Assembly (NCBI RefSeq): GCF_005877005.1
Contig: NZ_SSNH01000007.1
Span: 124,001 to 188,000 of the forward strand
Source: Sinomonas susongensis
Lineage (GTDB): Bacteria; Actinomycetota; Actinomycetes; Actinomycetales; Micrococcaceae
Length of the DNA: 64,000 bases
Direction of reading: 5' to 3'
Position 1 is the first letter of the stretch, and each line of letters begins with the position of its first letter. The translations under genes and the position numbers were made by a program. The notes under the pieces are model-generated. The model did no database searches. It was not told where the DNA came from and worked only from the letters and a program-made list of their open reading frames with translations. Of the stretch, positions 16,048-23,984 are shown piece after piece.

Positions 16048-17150
16048 CCCGCGCGTACGTGTCCGGCGTCGGCATGACGTCGTTCGGCAAGCATCCAGAC
16101 GACTCCGTCGAGGATCTCGGCGCCGCGGCGGTCAGTGAAGCACTGGAGGACGCCGGGATCGCCGCGCCCGAGGTCGATGCGGTGGTGTCCTCCAACGTTC
16201 TCGGCGGAGGCGCCGTGGGGCAGCGCGTGCTCGAGCGTGTCGGACTGCTGGGACGGCCGGTCGTGAACGTGGAGAACGCCTGTGCCAGTGGTTCCACCGC
16301 CGTCCATCTCGCCCGGGGCATGATCGAGGCGGGGCAGCACGACACCGTCCTCGTGATCGGCGCAGAGCGGATGACGGGGTTGTTCCAGGGCGGCATCACA
16401 CTTGATCGCACCGATCGCCCGACTCGAATCGGCCTGACGATCCCTGCTGTCTACGCCCTCTGGGCACAGGCGTATACGCAGCGCCATGGGGTGCCCCCCG
16501 AACTGCTCGCCAAGGTGAGTGTCAAGAACCGGGCCTACGGGGCGAACAATCCCTTGGCCATGTTCAAGGCGCCTGTCACCGCCGAAGAGGTCCTCGCGTC
16601 CAAGCCGGTAGCGGATCCGTTGACGCTTCTCCAGTCCTGCGCCAACAGCGACGGGGCCGCGGCGCTCGTTCTCACGAGCGGCACCCGTGGCGAAGGCCCT
16701 CGCGGCCAAGTGCGGATTCTCGGCTCCGGTCTCGCATCCGGGCGGCCGATCGACCGCAGCACAGATCTGGCGCGCCTGGGAGTCAGCAGGGCATCGGCGG
16801 AGGCCGCCTACCGGTCCGCCGGGTTGACGCCGCGGGACCTCGACCTGGCCGAGATCCACGACGCATTCACCATCGGCGAAGTGCTCGCCACCGAGGCGCT
16901 GGGCATTGCGGAGGAAGGTCGCGCGCTGCTCGACGACCTCATCCCGATCAACGTGAGCGGGGGCCTGCTCTCCAAGGGGCACCCGGTGGGAGCCACTGGG
17001 GTGGCCCAGATCGTCGAGCTCACAAGGCAGCTCCGCGGCGAAGCGGGCGACCGCCAGGTGGTAGGAGCCAGGACGGCGATCGCCCACACAGTCGGAGGAG
17101 GCGTCGGAACGCTGGAGGCCATCGCCAGCGGAACCATCATCATCGGCTGA
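16044..17150 (+). CDS. SCP2-type thiolase family protein
   Basis: A 368-residue thiolase-fold enzyme. The nucleophilic cysteine lies in VENACASGSTA near residue 89, and the catalytic histidine motif is GGLLSKGHPVGATG near 310. The C-terminal CxG cysteine of classical thiolases is absent: the segment reads AIAHTVGGGVG. That is the pattern of SCP2-type thiolases and Ltp2-like retro-aldolases, which work with a DUF35 partner as encoded directly upstream (ATGA overlap). It should release acetyl-CoA, propionyl-CoA or a ketone from the 3-oxo- or 3-hydroxyacyl-CoA. The TGA stop is the first of eight in-frame TGA codons in a tandem repeat. Confidence 0.88.
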   Translation: MTRAYVSGVGMTSFGKHPDDSVEDLGAAAVSEALEDAGIAAPEVDAVVSSNVLGGGAVGQRVLERVGLLGRPVVNVENACASGSTAVHLARGMIEAGQHDTVLVIGAERMTGLFQGGITLDRTDRPTRIGLTIPAVYALWAQAYTQRHGVPPELLAKVSVKNRAYGANNPLAMFKAPVTAEEVLASKPVADPLTLLQSCANSDGAAALVLTSGTRGEGPRGQVRILGSGLASGRPIDRSTDLARLGVSRASAEAAYRSAGLTPRDLDLAEIHDAFTIGEVLATEALGIAEEGRALLDDLIPINVSGGLLSKGHPVGATGVAQIVELTRQLRGEAGDRQVVGARTAIAHTVGGGVGTLEAIASGTIIIG

Positions 17151-17219
17151 AGCGGCTGAAGCGGCTGAAGCGGCTGAAGCGGCTGAAGCGGCTGAAGCGG
17201 CTGAAGCGGCTGAAGCGGC
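17145..17219 (+). repeat. 9-bp tandem repeat GGCTGAAGC, eight exact copies
   Basis: Eight perfect copies of GGCTGAAGC run from 17145 to 17216, plus a partial unit. The first copy contains the thiolase stop codon, and because nine is a multiple of three, every following unit presents another in-frame TGA. The unit count should be prone to slippage without affecting the protein. Confidence 0.95.
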
Positions 17220-17258
17220 GGTCGGCAGAGTGCGTGAGGAATCACCTGCGCGGCAGTG

Positions 17259-17286
17259 TTGCCTTAGACATAGACACGTGTAAATA
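17259..17286 (+). promoter_or_regulatory. Probable arsR promoter TTGCCT-N16-TAAATA
   Basis: TTGCCT (17259-17264) and TAAATA (17281-17286) are spaced 16 bases apart. Transcription would begin near 17293, only about seven bases before ATG 17300, so the message would be nearly leaderless. The region is unusually A+T-rich for this genome. Confidence 0.5.
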
Positions 17287-17305
17287 TTGATGCGTGTCTA
17301 TGTCT
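17266..17305. promoter_or_regulatory. ArsR operator: perfect 13-bp inverted repeat
   Basis: AGACATAGACACG (17266-17278) and its exact complement CGTGTCTATGTCT (17293-17305) flank a 14-base A+T-rich spacer. The left arm lies in the promoter spacer and the right arm covers the transcription start and the arsR ATG. A dimeric repressor here would block transcription directly, as expected for ArsR autoregulation. Confidence 0.7.
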
Positions 17306-17650
17306 CTGGAACTGACGCCGGTGCAGGCGGTTGCCTGCTGTTCGCCCCTGACCCGTGAACCCGTGTCCGAGGAGGTGGCTGAGCAAGTCTCCGTCATGCT
17401 GAAGGCGCTCGGGGACCCGGTGCGGCTGCGGCTGATGTCGCTGGTCGCCTCGCATCAGGGCGGGGAGGCGTGCGTCTGCGACCTGAATGACGCCTTCGAG
17501 CTCTCGCAGCCCACGATCAGCCATCACCTGAAGGTGCTTCACGAGGCTGGCCTGCTCGAACGCGAGAAGCGCGGGGTCTGGGCGTACTACCGTGCCCGGA
17601 CCGAGGTGCTAGCGAACCTCGCAGCCGTGATCGGGGGGAGTGAGCGATGA
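17300..17650 (+). CDS. arsR: ArsR family metalloregulator
   Basis: A 116-residue winged-helix repressor. The segment LKALGDPVRLRLMSLVASHQGGEACVCDLNDAFELSQPTISHHLKVL holds the ArsR motif ELCVCDL-type metal box (Cys-Val-Cys at ACVCDL) in the alpha-3 helix, followed by the recognition helix SQPTISHHLKVL. A vicinal CC near residue 15 could add a third thiolate ligand. ATG 17300 is chosen; a GTG two codons earlier is possible, and neither has a clear Shine-Dalgarno. The gene overlaps the aquaporin start (ATGA). It is expected to release its operator on binding As(III) or Sb(III). Confidence 0.92.
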   Translation: MSLELTPVQAVACCSPLTREPVSEEVAEQVSVMLKALGDPVRLRLMSLVASHQGGEACVCDLNDAFELSQPTISHHLKVLHEAGLLEREKRGVWAYYRARTEVLANLAAVIGGSER

Positions 17651-18357
17651 GCCTGCTCGCCCGCCGCGCCGCCGCAGAGCTGGCGGGCACGGCATTCCTG
17701 GTGATCGCCGTCGTCGGCTCCGGGATCATGGCGTCCAGGCTTTCCCCCAACGACGTCGGGCTGGCCCTGCTCGAGAACAGCGTCGCGACGGGAGCTGCGC
17801 TCGTGGCGCTCATCGTGGCCCTGCAGCCCGTCTCGGCGTCGTTCAACCCGGTGGTGACGCTCGTGGAGAAGGCCCTTGGCCTGCTGGACTGGCGCACCGC
17901 CGGGGCGCTGATCGTCGCGCAGTTCCTCGGCGGAGTGCTCGGCACCGTGGTGGCGAACCTGATGTTCGGCCTCGACGCCGTCGCCCTCTCCGCCCACGCC
18001 CGAAGCGGGGGCGGTCTGTGGCTCGGCGAGGTCGTGGCCACTGTCGGACTCCTGCTCGTCGTCTTCGGCACCGTCCGCTCCGGCCGGGCCGACCGAGTTG
18101 CCTTCGCCGTCGGCGCCTACATCGCCGCGGCCTACTGGTTCACGAGCTCGACGAGCTTCGCCAATCCTGCCGTCACGGTCGCACGCACGCTGACGGACAC
18201 CTTCGCCGGGATCGCCCCAGCCTCGGCCCCCGGGTTCGTCTTGGCCCAGCTGGTTGGCGGAGTCCTCGGGTTCCTGCTCGTCCGGTTCCTCTACACGTCC
18301 CTCCCTGTGCCTGCCGCAAGCGAGTCCGCTGCGGCCGATCGAAAGGTCGCCTCATGA
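17647..18357 (+). CDS. MIP-family aquaglyceroporin of an ars operon (AqpS-like)
   Basis: A 236-residue six-helix channel of the major intrinsic protein family. The two half-helix boxes are SFNPVVTLVEKA (an NPV variant, near residue 62) and SFANPAVTVARTLTDTF (canonical NPA with the selectivity Arg, near 180). Lying between arsR and arsC with overlapping stop/start codons on both sides, it fits the arsR-aqpS-arsC arrangement first known from Sinorhizobium, where the channel lets arsenite leave down its gradient after arsenate reduction. No Acr3 or ArsB pump is encoded in the window. The channel role is inferred from family and context. Confidence 0.88.
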   Translation: MSLLARRAAAELAGTAFLVIAVVGSGIMASRLSPNDVGLALLENSVATGAALVALIVALQPVSASFNPVVTLVEKALGLLDWRTAGALIVAQFLGGVLGTVVANLMFGLDAVALSAHARSGGGLWLGEVVATVGLLLVVFGTVRSGRADRVAFAVGAYIAAAYWFTSSTSFANPAVTVARTLTDTFAGIAPASAPGFVLAQLVGGVLGFLLVRFLYTSLPVPAASESAAADRKVAS

Positions 18358-18761
18358 GCGCCAAGCCCTCCGTCCTGTTCGTCTGTGTCCACAACGCGGG
18401 CCGGTCCCAGATGGCCGCCGCCTATCTGAACCGCCTCTCCGGCGGCCGTGTCGAGGTGCGCTCCGCAGGTTCCGAGCCCGCCGACAAGGTCAATCCCGCG
18501 GCGGTCGAGGCCATGCTCGAGGACGGCATCGACATCCGCAACGAGATCCCCAAGATCCTCACCACGGAAGCCGTGAAGGACTCCGATGTCGTGATCACGA
18601 TGGGCTGCGGCGACACCTGCCCCATCTTCCCGGGCAAGCGCTACGAAGACTGGGATCTCGAAGACCCGGCAGGGAAGGGAGTCGACGCGGTGCGCCCGAT
18701 CCGCGACGAGATCAGGGGCCGGATCGAGGGCCTCATCGCCGAACTGCTGCCTACAGCCTGA
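18354..18761 (+). CDS. arsC: Arsenate reductase, low-molecular-weight phosphatase type
   Basis: A 135-residue ArsC of the LMW tyrosine phosphatase fold. The P-loop is VCVHNAGRSQ with the nucleophilic Cys near residue 11. The pair of further cysteines in MGCGDTCPIFPGK matches the redox cascade of thioredoxin-linked ArsC proteins, and DPAGKG follows. It reduces As(V) to As(III). In actinobacteria related enzymes use thioredoxin or mycothiol/mycoredoxin; a mycoredoxin is encoded at 5448-5708. The ATG overlaps the aquaporin stop (ATGA). A cysteine-rich micropeptide starts 40 bases downstream. Confidence 0.93.
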   Translation: MSAKPSVLFVCVHNAGRSQMAAAYLNRLSGGRVEVRSAGSEPADKVNPAAVEAMLEDGIDIRNEIPKILTTEAVKDSDVVITMGCGDTCPIFPGKRYEDWDLEDPAGKGVDAVRPIRDEIRGRIEGLIAELLPTA

Positions 18762-18801
18762 GGATTCATCCCTGGCGAAAGAGGAGAGGAGGTGCGCTCC
18801 C

Positions 18802-18858
18802 ATGACGACAGGCTGCTGCGAGAACGGCTGCTGCGACGACGACCAGGACTGCTGCTGA
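18802..18858 (+). CDS. Cys-pair micropeptide of the ars operon (18 residues)
   Basis: A tiny ORF encoding MTTGCCENGCCDDDQDCC: three vicinal cysteine pairs (residues 5-6, 10-11, 17-18) in an acidic 18-residue peptide. AGGAGGTG, a near-perfect Shine-Dalgarno, ends seven bases before the ATG, which is strong support for translation. It starts 40 bases after the arsC stop and is followed 18 bases later by a terminator hairpin, so it is the last gene of the arsR-aqp-arsC transcript. Paired cysteines bind As(III) in the metallochaperone ArsD, so a metalloid-binding role is plausible. I do not recognise a named family; the function is inferred. Confidence 0.65.
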   Translation: MTTGCCENGCCDDDQDCC

Positions 18859-18876
18859 CCAGCGGCAGTGCCGGAA

Positions 18877-18913
18877 AGGGGCGAGGACTCGAGGCAACCG
18901 AATCCTCGCCCCT
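18877..18913 (+). terminator. Terminator hairpin of the ars operon
   Basis: An 11-bp perfect stem (18877-18887 with 18903-18913) and a 15-base loop lie directly after the micropeptide stop. There is no U-run, as is common for actinobacterial terminators. Confidence 0.6.
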
Positions 18914-18982
18914 GCGCATGGCGGTTGGCGGTGCCAGCTTCGGCACCGATGTCGCTCGGTAAGGCCGCATTCCCCGGGGAGC

Positions 18983-19450
18983 CTACGGCACAGGCACGTC
19001 GTCGAGGAAGGGGACCTTGGCGATGGCTTGCCGGTAGGCCTGGACTATGTCGTCAAGGGGCACATTCCCGAGCGAGAGCGAGAGTTGGAGTCCCTCCAAC
19101 TCTCCAAGGCATGCCTCGGCGGCGCTGACCTGGGCGGCGACGTTCGATGAATTGGCCAGGTTGGTCGCTATGGCGGCCGTGATTGAGAGCAGGACCGCGG
19201 CCAGGCAGAGGACACGCCAGACGACCGAGTCGTCGGCAAGCGCAAACAGATTCTTGAGCGCTTCGGTGAACTTGGTTCCGCCGGCCGCGGGACCGACCGT
19301 GAATGCTGCGGCCAGGGAACTGCCGAGAAGGCTGATGTTGGTCAGGCGACTCCTTCGCGGACGTGCGCGGCGGAGGAAATCCCGGATCGTTCCGCGCCGC
19401 TCCTCAATCAGGGCAGACAGTTCCTTGCGGGCGCCGGCGTCCTCGTCCAT
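18983..19450 (-). CDS. Small membrane protein of unknown function
   Basis: A 155-residue protein with a charged, basic N terminus (RRGTIRDFLRRARPRRSR near residues 17-34), then two hydrophobic segments (about 40-55 and 80-100, LCLAAVLLSITAAIATNL), and a soluble amphipathic C-terminal region. I do not recognise a domain; the two-helix layout resembles SLATT-type or other small membrane-associated effectors, but this is only a shape match. ATG 19450 has GGAGG six bases upstream on the minus strand, which makes the start convincing. It stands alone, convergent with the ars operon, with the SRAP gene about 180 bases upstream on the same strand. Confidence 0.65.
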   Translation of the reverse strand: MDEDAGARKELSALIEERRGTIRDFLRRARPRRSRLTNISLLGSSLAAAFTVGPAAGGTKFTEALKNLFALADDSVVWRVLCLAAVLLSITAAIATNLANSSNVAAQVSAAEACLGELEGLQLSLSLGNVPLDDIVQAYRQAIAKVPFLDDVPVP

Positions 19451-19631
19451 GTCCAACCTCCATGGTGAGCGGGTGTCGAAGATCGCACCAGTGTGTCAGC
19501 GGCGAAGTTCGATGTATACGGGACATCGACCCTCTTACCCGGCCAGCGTCGAAGACCGCAATTTGATCCGCCCGGGCCGTGGAGAGCCGGGAGGCGTTCC
19601 AGACAGTGAGGCGTCGAGCGTGTCCGGCCGA

Positions 19632-20348
19632 TCAGGCCGGCTCGATGAGTTCCGGTCCGTTGTTGCGGACGCTGTTGACGAGGTCCCCGACCACGCGGGG
19701 CACGAGATGCGGCTCCGGCATGGCGTCGATGAGGCTCCGGACGTCGCCCTCCGACGTGATCTCGGGATTGAGCCAGTCCGCCCACAGGTCTCGCGGAACC
19801 ATGAGCGGAGTGCGGTCATGGATGTGCCCGAGCGCGTCCGAGGCGGGGGCTGTGATGATGGTGCACGTGCGGAGCCAGCGGTGCGGGTCGTCGGGCGGGA
19901 GCGAGGGGTCGGGCCAGTTCTCGAAGAGGGCCGCGAATGCGAGGACATCCTCCGAGGGGGCATGGAGGTACGTCGGAATCTTGGCTGTCTTCCCGCCTGT
20001 CTCCTCCTTCTGCCACTCGTAGTACCCGTCGGCCGGCACGAGCGCGCGCCGCTGCGCAGCTGCCTTGCGGAACGACGGCTTCTCCGTCACCGTCTCGCGC
20101 CTGGCATTGATGAGCCTCGCCGCCCCCTTCGCGTCCTTCGCCCACGAGGGCACGAGGCCCCAGCGGGCCGTCACGAGTTTGCGCGAGAGGTTCTTCGTCT
20201 CCCGGTCCCGCCTGTCGAGGACGATCGGCACCGGGTCCGTCGGGGCGACGTTGTAGGAGGGCTCGAGGGACTCGACCAGGGTTTCGTCGACGTCGAACTC
20301 GGCCACAAGGTCGCCGACCGCTCTTGCCATGACGTATCTGCCGCACAT
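19632..20348 (-). CDS. SOS response-associated peptidase (SRAP/HMCES/YedK family)
   Basis: A 238-residue SRAP domain protein. It begins MCGRYV, and the Cys at position 2 is the nucleophile that forms a thiazolidine crosslink with abasic sites in single-stranded DNA. Other family marks are PSYNVAPTDP, ARWGLVPSW, LINARRETV, ALVPADGYYEWQ and DRTPLMV preceded by HIH. An ATG three codons earlier is possible but would bury the catalytic Cys, so 20348 is preferred. It protects abasic sites during replication stress. It is divergent from dnaE2 over 89 bases containing a LexA-type box, so both are probably SOS genes. Confidence 0.92.
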   Translation of the reverse strand: MCGRYVMARAVGDLVAEFDVDETLVESLEPSYNVAPTDPVPIVLDRRDRETKNLSRKLVTARWGLVPSWAKDAKGAARLINARRETVTEKPSFRKAAAQRRALVPADGYYEWQKEETGGKTAKIPTYLHAPSEDVLAFAALFENWPDPSLPPDDPHRWLRTCTIITAPASDALGHIHDRTPLMVPRDLWADWLNPEITSEGDVRSLIDAMPEPHLVPRVVGDLVNSVRNNGPELIEPA

Positions 20349-20405
20349 GCGGCCCATTATTCACCGTTCATCGGGCCTGCGCGGAGGGGCTTACACTTGG
20401 CGTGT

Positions 20406-20421
20406 TCGAAGATATGTTCGA
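20406..20421. promoter_or_regulatory. LexA (SOS) box between SRAP gene and dnaE2
   Basis: TCGAAGATATGTTCGA differs by one base from the Gram-positive/actinobacterial LexA consensus TCGAACnnnnGTTCGA. It ends 16 bases before the preferred dnaE2 start GTG 20438 and lies 58 bases from the SRAP start, so one site could control both divergent genes. Confidence 0.75.
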
Positions 20422-20437
20422 TGCAGGAGCCGATCCC

Positions 20438-23400
20438 GTGGCGGAAGAATTCACCCATCTCCACGTCGCGAGTGCGTTCAGTGCCCACTACGGCGTGTCC
20501 TGGCCTGAGGACCTCGCCGCAGCGGCGGCGGCCGACGGCGCGAGCGCCCTTGCGTGCACGGACCGCGACGGCCTCTATGGTGCAGTCAAGCACCTTGCCG
20601 CGTGCAGGAGAGAGGGCATCGACCCGATCGTGGGCGTCGACCTCGCCGTCCTGGCCGAGCCGGAAGCGGACGACGGCGGGGCGCACCATGCTGTGCGAAA
20701 GCAGCGGCGGGGCGCGGCGGGCCTGGCGGGCCGCGTCGTCGTCCTCGCCCACGGCCACGACGGCGGGGCCGGATGGAAGGCACTGTGCCGCCTCGTCTCG
20801 GACGCCCACGCCCACACGAGCGGGAAGGCGAACAGCCCGGTCCCGGTCGGCATCCTCCGCTCTGAGCTGGCTGCGCGGTGTGTCGATCCGGACACCGGGC
20901 GGCCAGTCCTCACGGTGCTCATCGGGCCGGACTCGGACGTCGGCCGGGCCATGTCCGGCCGCCGCTTCCTGCGCCCTCGGACGCTCTTCAGGGAGTGGCT
21001 GGACGCCATGCCCGCGGGGGTCCTCGCCGTCGAGCTCGTCACGCACCTGAGCGCCCCCGGCCAGCCGCTCAGCACAAGCCACGCTGTCCGCATGCTGCGC
21101 CTCGCGAGCGAGCACGCGATCCCGGCGGTGCTCACCAACGCAGTTCGCTACGTCGAGGAGGACGGCGCCGCGACGGCCGACGTCCTCGACGCCGCCCGCA
21201 CCCTCACGCCCCTCGAGCGGCTTGGCATTCCCGGCGATCCCCTGACCCTGCCGGGCGAATCCGCACTCCAGCCGACTGGCCAGGGCTGGCTCAAGCCTGC
21301 CGAACACATGCGCCAGCTCGGCCGCGAGATCATCCGCGCGGCGGGACTGGGGGGCCAAGACCTCGCGAACCTCCTCGGCAACACCGAACGGATCGCCGAC
21401 CGCTGCCGCCTCGAGCCCACGGCGGACGCCGGATGGGGTAGGCCGGTGGTCCCGGAGGCCTCCGTCATCGGTATCGTCGGCGCACCCCAGCAGGAACTCG
21501 CCGAGCGGTGCCGAGCAGGAATCGCCGCACGCTTCCCCGGCCTCTCGGGGGAGGGAGAGGAGCGAGTCCGGCGGCGGCTCGACCACGAACTGCAGATCGT
21601 GCGGGACCTCGGCTTCGCCTCCTACTTCCTCACTGTCGCCGAGGTCGCCGAGATGATCCGCGAGATGGGCGTCCGGTCGGCTGCGCGGGGATCGGGAGCG
21701 TCGAGCCTCGTCAACTATCTGCTCGGGATCAGCCACGTCGACCCCCTGCGCCACGATCTCATCTTCGAGCGCTTCCTCTCCCGCGACCGCTCGACGCTTC
21801 CCGACATCGACATCGACGTCGAAAGCGCCGAACGGCACAACGTCTACCGCCGTATCTTCCAGCGCTTCGGCGCACAGCGCGTGACGCTCATGAGCATGCA
21901 GAACGGCTACCGCGCCCGTGGGGCCGTCCGCGATGCAGGCCTCGCGCTCGGCCTCGACGAGGATGAAGTCGGGGACATCGCGAAGCAGCTGTGGCGGTTC
22001 TCGGCGAGCCACTTCCGGGAGGCGCTCGGAGAGAAGCCCGAGCTGCGCGAATTCTCCGCACAGGTCGGGAAGGACCAACAGCTCGAGCTCCTCGTGGACC
22101 TGACGGAGCGGCTCGACCGGCTTCCGCGCCATATCTCCATGCATCCCTGCGGAGTAATCCTCGGCGATGCGCGCCTGCTGGACCGTACGCCGGTCCAGCC
22201 GAGCGGGATGGGGCTTCCGATGAGCCAGTTCGACAAGCACGACATGGACCCGATGGGCATGCTCAAGCTCGACGTGCTCGGCGTGCGCATGCAGAGCTCG
22301 ATGGCGTTCGCCGTGAAGGAGGTCGCGCGGGTCGAGGGGACGGCGATCGATCTCGACGCGGTCCCGTTCGACGACGAGCCGACGTACGAGCTCATCCGCT
22401 CGACCCACACGCTGGGCTGCTTCCAAATCGAATCGCCTGGGCAACGGGAGCTCGTCGGAAAGATGGCTCCGCGGGAATTCAACGACCTCATCATCGACAT
22501 CTCGCTCTTCCGCCCGGGACCCATGAAGTCGGACATGGTGCGGCCGTTCCTCGAGTACCGCCATGGTTTTGCGCCAGCGCACTATCCGCACCCGGACATG
22601 AAGCCGTTCCTCGCCGAGACCCACGGGGTCACGGTGTTCCACGAGCAGGTGCTCCGGACATTCGACCTGTTCACGGGCTGCGGACTCGCCCGCGCCGACG
22701 AGCTCCGCCGGAAACTCGGGCAGCCGGCGCTCGAGCCGGAAGTCGAGGCCTTCTTCCGCACCGGTGCGAAGGCGAAGGGCTACACCCCGGACACCGTCGA
22801 CGCTGTGTGGGGAACGATCAAGGCCTTCGGCAGCTTCGGATTCTGCAAGGCCCACGGCGCGGCCTTCGCGGTGCCGACGTACCAGTCGGCGTGGCTCAAA
22901 GCCCATCATCCGGAGGCATTCCTCGCGGGGATCTTCGAGCACGACCCGGGGATGTACCCGAAACGGCTGCTCGTCGCGGAGGCACGCCGAATGGGGATCC
23001 CGATCCTGCCGGTGGACATCAACGCGAGCAGCGACGAGTACAGGGTCGAGCGCATCGAGTCGGGCCCGGACGCGGGGAAGCTCGGTGTCCGGCTCACGCT
23101 CAAGGGGATCTACGGCCTGTCGGAGGCCGAGCTCCGCCGGATCGTCGCGGGCCAGCCCTACGCGTCGATCGCAGACGTCCGCGACCGGGCTCGGCCCACC
23201 CGGGCGAACGTCCGCCGGCTCGCAGAGCTCGGCGCCTTCGACTCGCTCCACAGGGCGGCGCAGTCGCAGGGGAGCCGGGCCGACCTCGTGGCGCACCTCG
23301 CACAGCTCGCGCCCCGGGCGTCTGCGCGGCGCGATGCCCCGATCGACGGCCAGCTCGCCCTCGACATCGCCGACGTCGAGCTCGCCAACCTGCGCGCCGA

Positions 23401-23866
23401 ACTCCCCGAACCGGGACTCGACGAGAAGGTCCGGGCCGAGCTCGACCTCATGGCCGTCGACGCGAGCGCCCACCTCATGGACAGCCATCGACCGCTGCTC
23501 GAGAGGCTGGGGGTGACGACGGCGGACAGGCTCCTCGGGCTGCGGAACGGCACGGAGGTCCTCGTTGCCGGCGTGCGCGTCGCGACCCAGACGCCGCCGA
23601 TGCGCGGCGGCAAGCGGGTCGTCTTCATCAGCATCGACGACGGGACAGGCTGCGTCGACTCGGTCTTCTTCACAGAGGCGCAGGAGAAGGCCGGGCCGCT
23701 CCTGTTCGGCACGCGGCTCCTGCTCATCCGGGGCCGGACCCGGCGCACCGGGCCCCGAGGGATCAGCCTCGGCGCGGACATGGCCTGGGATCTCGCCGAA
23801 CTCGAACGCGTGCTCGACCCCGAGCATCCTGCACTGCCTGAGCCGGGGTCGACGCCCGCGGCGTAG
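20438..23866 (+). CDS. dnaE2: Error-prone DNA polymerase III alpha subunit
   Basis: About 1142 residues of a C-family polymerase. The N-terminal PHP domain opens with [15 protein letters not shown]; the palm catalytic aspartates are in [16 protein letters not shown] near residue 455; and a C-terminal OB-fold ([28 protein letters not shown]) follows. The length and lack of the long C-terminal tail fit DnaE2/ImuC rather than the replicative DnaE1. It performs mutagenic translesion synthesis with ImuA' and ImuB, which are not in this window. GTG 20438 has AGGAG eight bases upstream. A GTG at 20402 is also in frame but would place the LexA box inside the gene. Confidence 0.93.
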   Translation: MAEEFTHLHVASAFSAHYGVSWPEDLAAAAAADGASALACTDRDGLYGAVKHLAACRREGIDPIVGVDLAVLAEPEADDGGAHHAVRKQRRGAAGLAGRVVVLAHGHDGGAGWKALCRLVSDAHAHTSGKANSPVPVGILRSELAARCVDPDTGRPVLTVLIGPDSDVGRAMSGRRFLRPRTLFREWLDAMPAGVLAVELVTHLSAPGQPLSTSHAVRMLRLASEHAIPAVLTNAVRYVEEDGAATADVLDAARTLTPLERLGIPGDPLTLPGESALQPTGQGWLKPAEHMRQLGREIIRAAGLGGQDLANLLGNTERIADRCRLEPTADAGWGRPVVPEASVIGIVGAPQQELAERCRAGIAARFPGLSGEGEERVRRRLDHELQIVRDLGFASYFLTVAEVAEMIREMGVRSAARGSGASSLVNYLLGISHVDPLRHDLIFERFLSRDRSTLPDIDIDVESAERHNVYRRIFQRFGAQRVTLMSMQNGYRARGAVRDAGLALGLDEDEVGDIAKQLWRFSASHFREALGEKPELREFSAQVGKDQQLELLVDLTERLDRLPRHISMHPCGVILGDARLLDRTPVQPSGMGLPMSQFDKHDMDPMGMLKLDVLGVRMQSSMAFAVKEVARVEGTAIDLDAVPFDDEPTYELIRSTHTLGCFQIESPGQRELVGKMAPREFNDLIIDISLFRPGPMKSDMVRPFLEYRHGFAPAHYPHPDMKPFLAETHGVTVFHEQVLRTFDLFTGCGLARADELRRKLGQPALEPEVEAFFRTGAKAKGYTPDTVDAVWGTIKAFGSFGFCKAHGAAFAVPTYQSAWLKAHHPEAFLAGIFEHDPGMYPKRLLVAEARRMGIPILPVDINASSDEYRVERIESGPDAGKLGVRLTLKGIYGLSEAELRRIVAGQPYASIADVRDRARPTRANVRRLAELGAFDSLHRAAQSQGSRADLVAHLAQLAPRASARRDAPIDGQLALDIADVELANLRAELPEPGLDEKVRAELDLMAVDASAHLMDSHRPLLERLGVTTADRLLGLRNGTEVLVAGVRVATQTPPMRGGKRVVFISIDDGTGCVDSVFFTEAQEKAGPLLFGTRLLLIRGRTRRTGPRGISLGADMAWDLAELERVLDPEHPALPEPGSTPAA

Positions 23867-23930
23867 CCGAGCGCGACGGTGCGGCGAACGGGCGGCTGCG
23901 CCGTTTCCGATAGGCTTGACGATGGCTGGC

Positions 23931-23950
23931 TGTGGTCTCCGTATACCACA
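23931..23950 (+). promoter_or_regulatory. Short inverted repeat in the thrS leader
   Basis: TGTGGT (23931-23936) and ACCACA (23945-23950) form a 6-bp inverted repeat about 35 bases before thrS, downstream of a TAGGCT -10-like hexamer near 23911. It may be an operator or a leader hairpin; the whole dnaE2-thrS gap is only 118 bases. Confidence 0.3.
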
Positions 23951-23984
23951 AGCTATGAAGCCGAGAGATCAAGAGGAGACGCCT

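Noticed and set aside
17145-17219. Possible CRISPR array
   Set aside because: The repeats are 9 bp, directly abutting and without spacers, and no cas gene is present.
16808-17245. Minus-strand frame beginning with repeated Gln-Pro-Leu
   Set aside because: It is only the reverse reading of the GGCTGAAGC tandem repeat running into the thiolase gene.
20357-23827. A 1156-codon open frame on the minus strand opposite dnaE2
   Set aside because: It is antisense to a clear polymerase gene and its translation is Arg/Glu/Asp/Val-rich without any domain. Long antisense frames are expected in high-G+C DNA with strong third-position bias.
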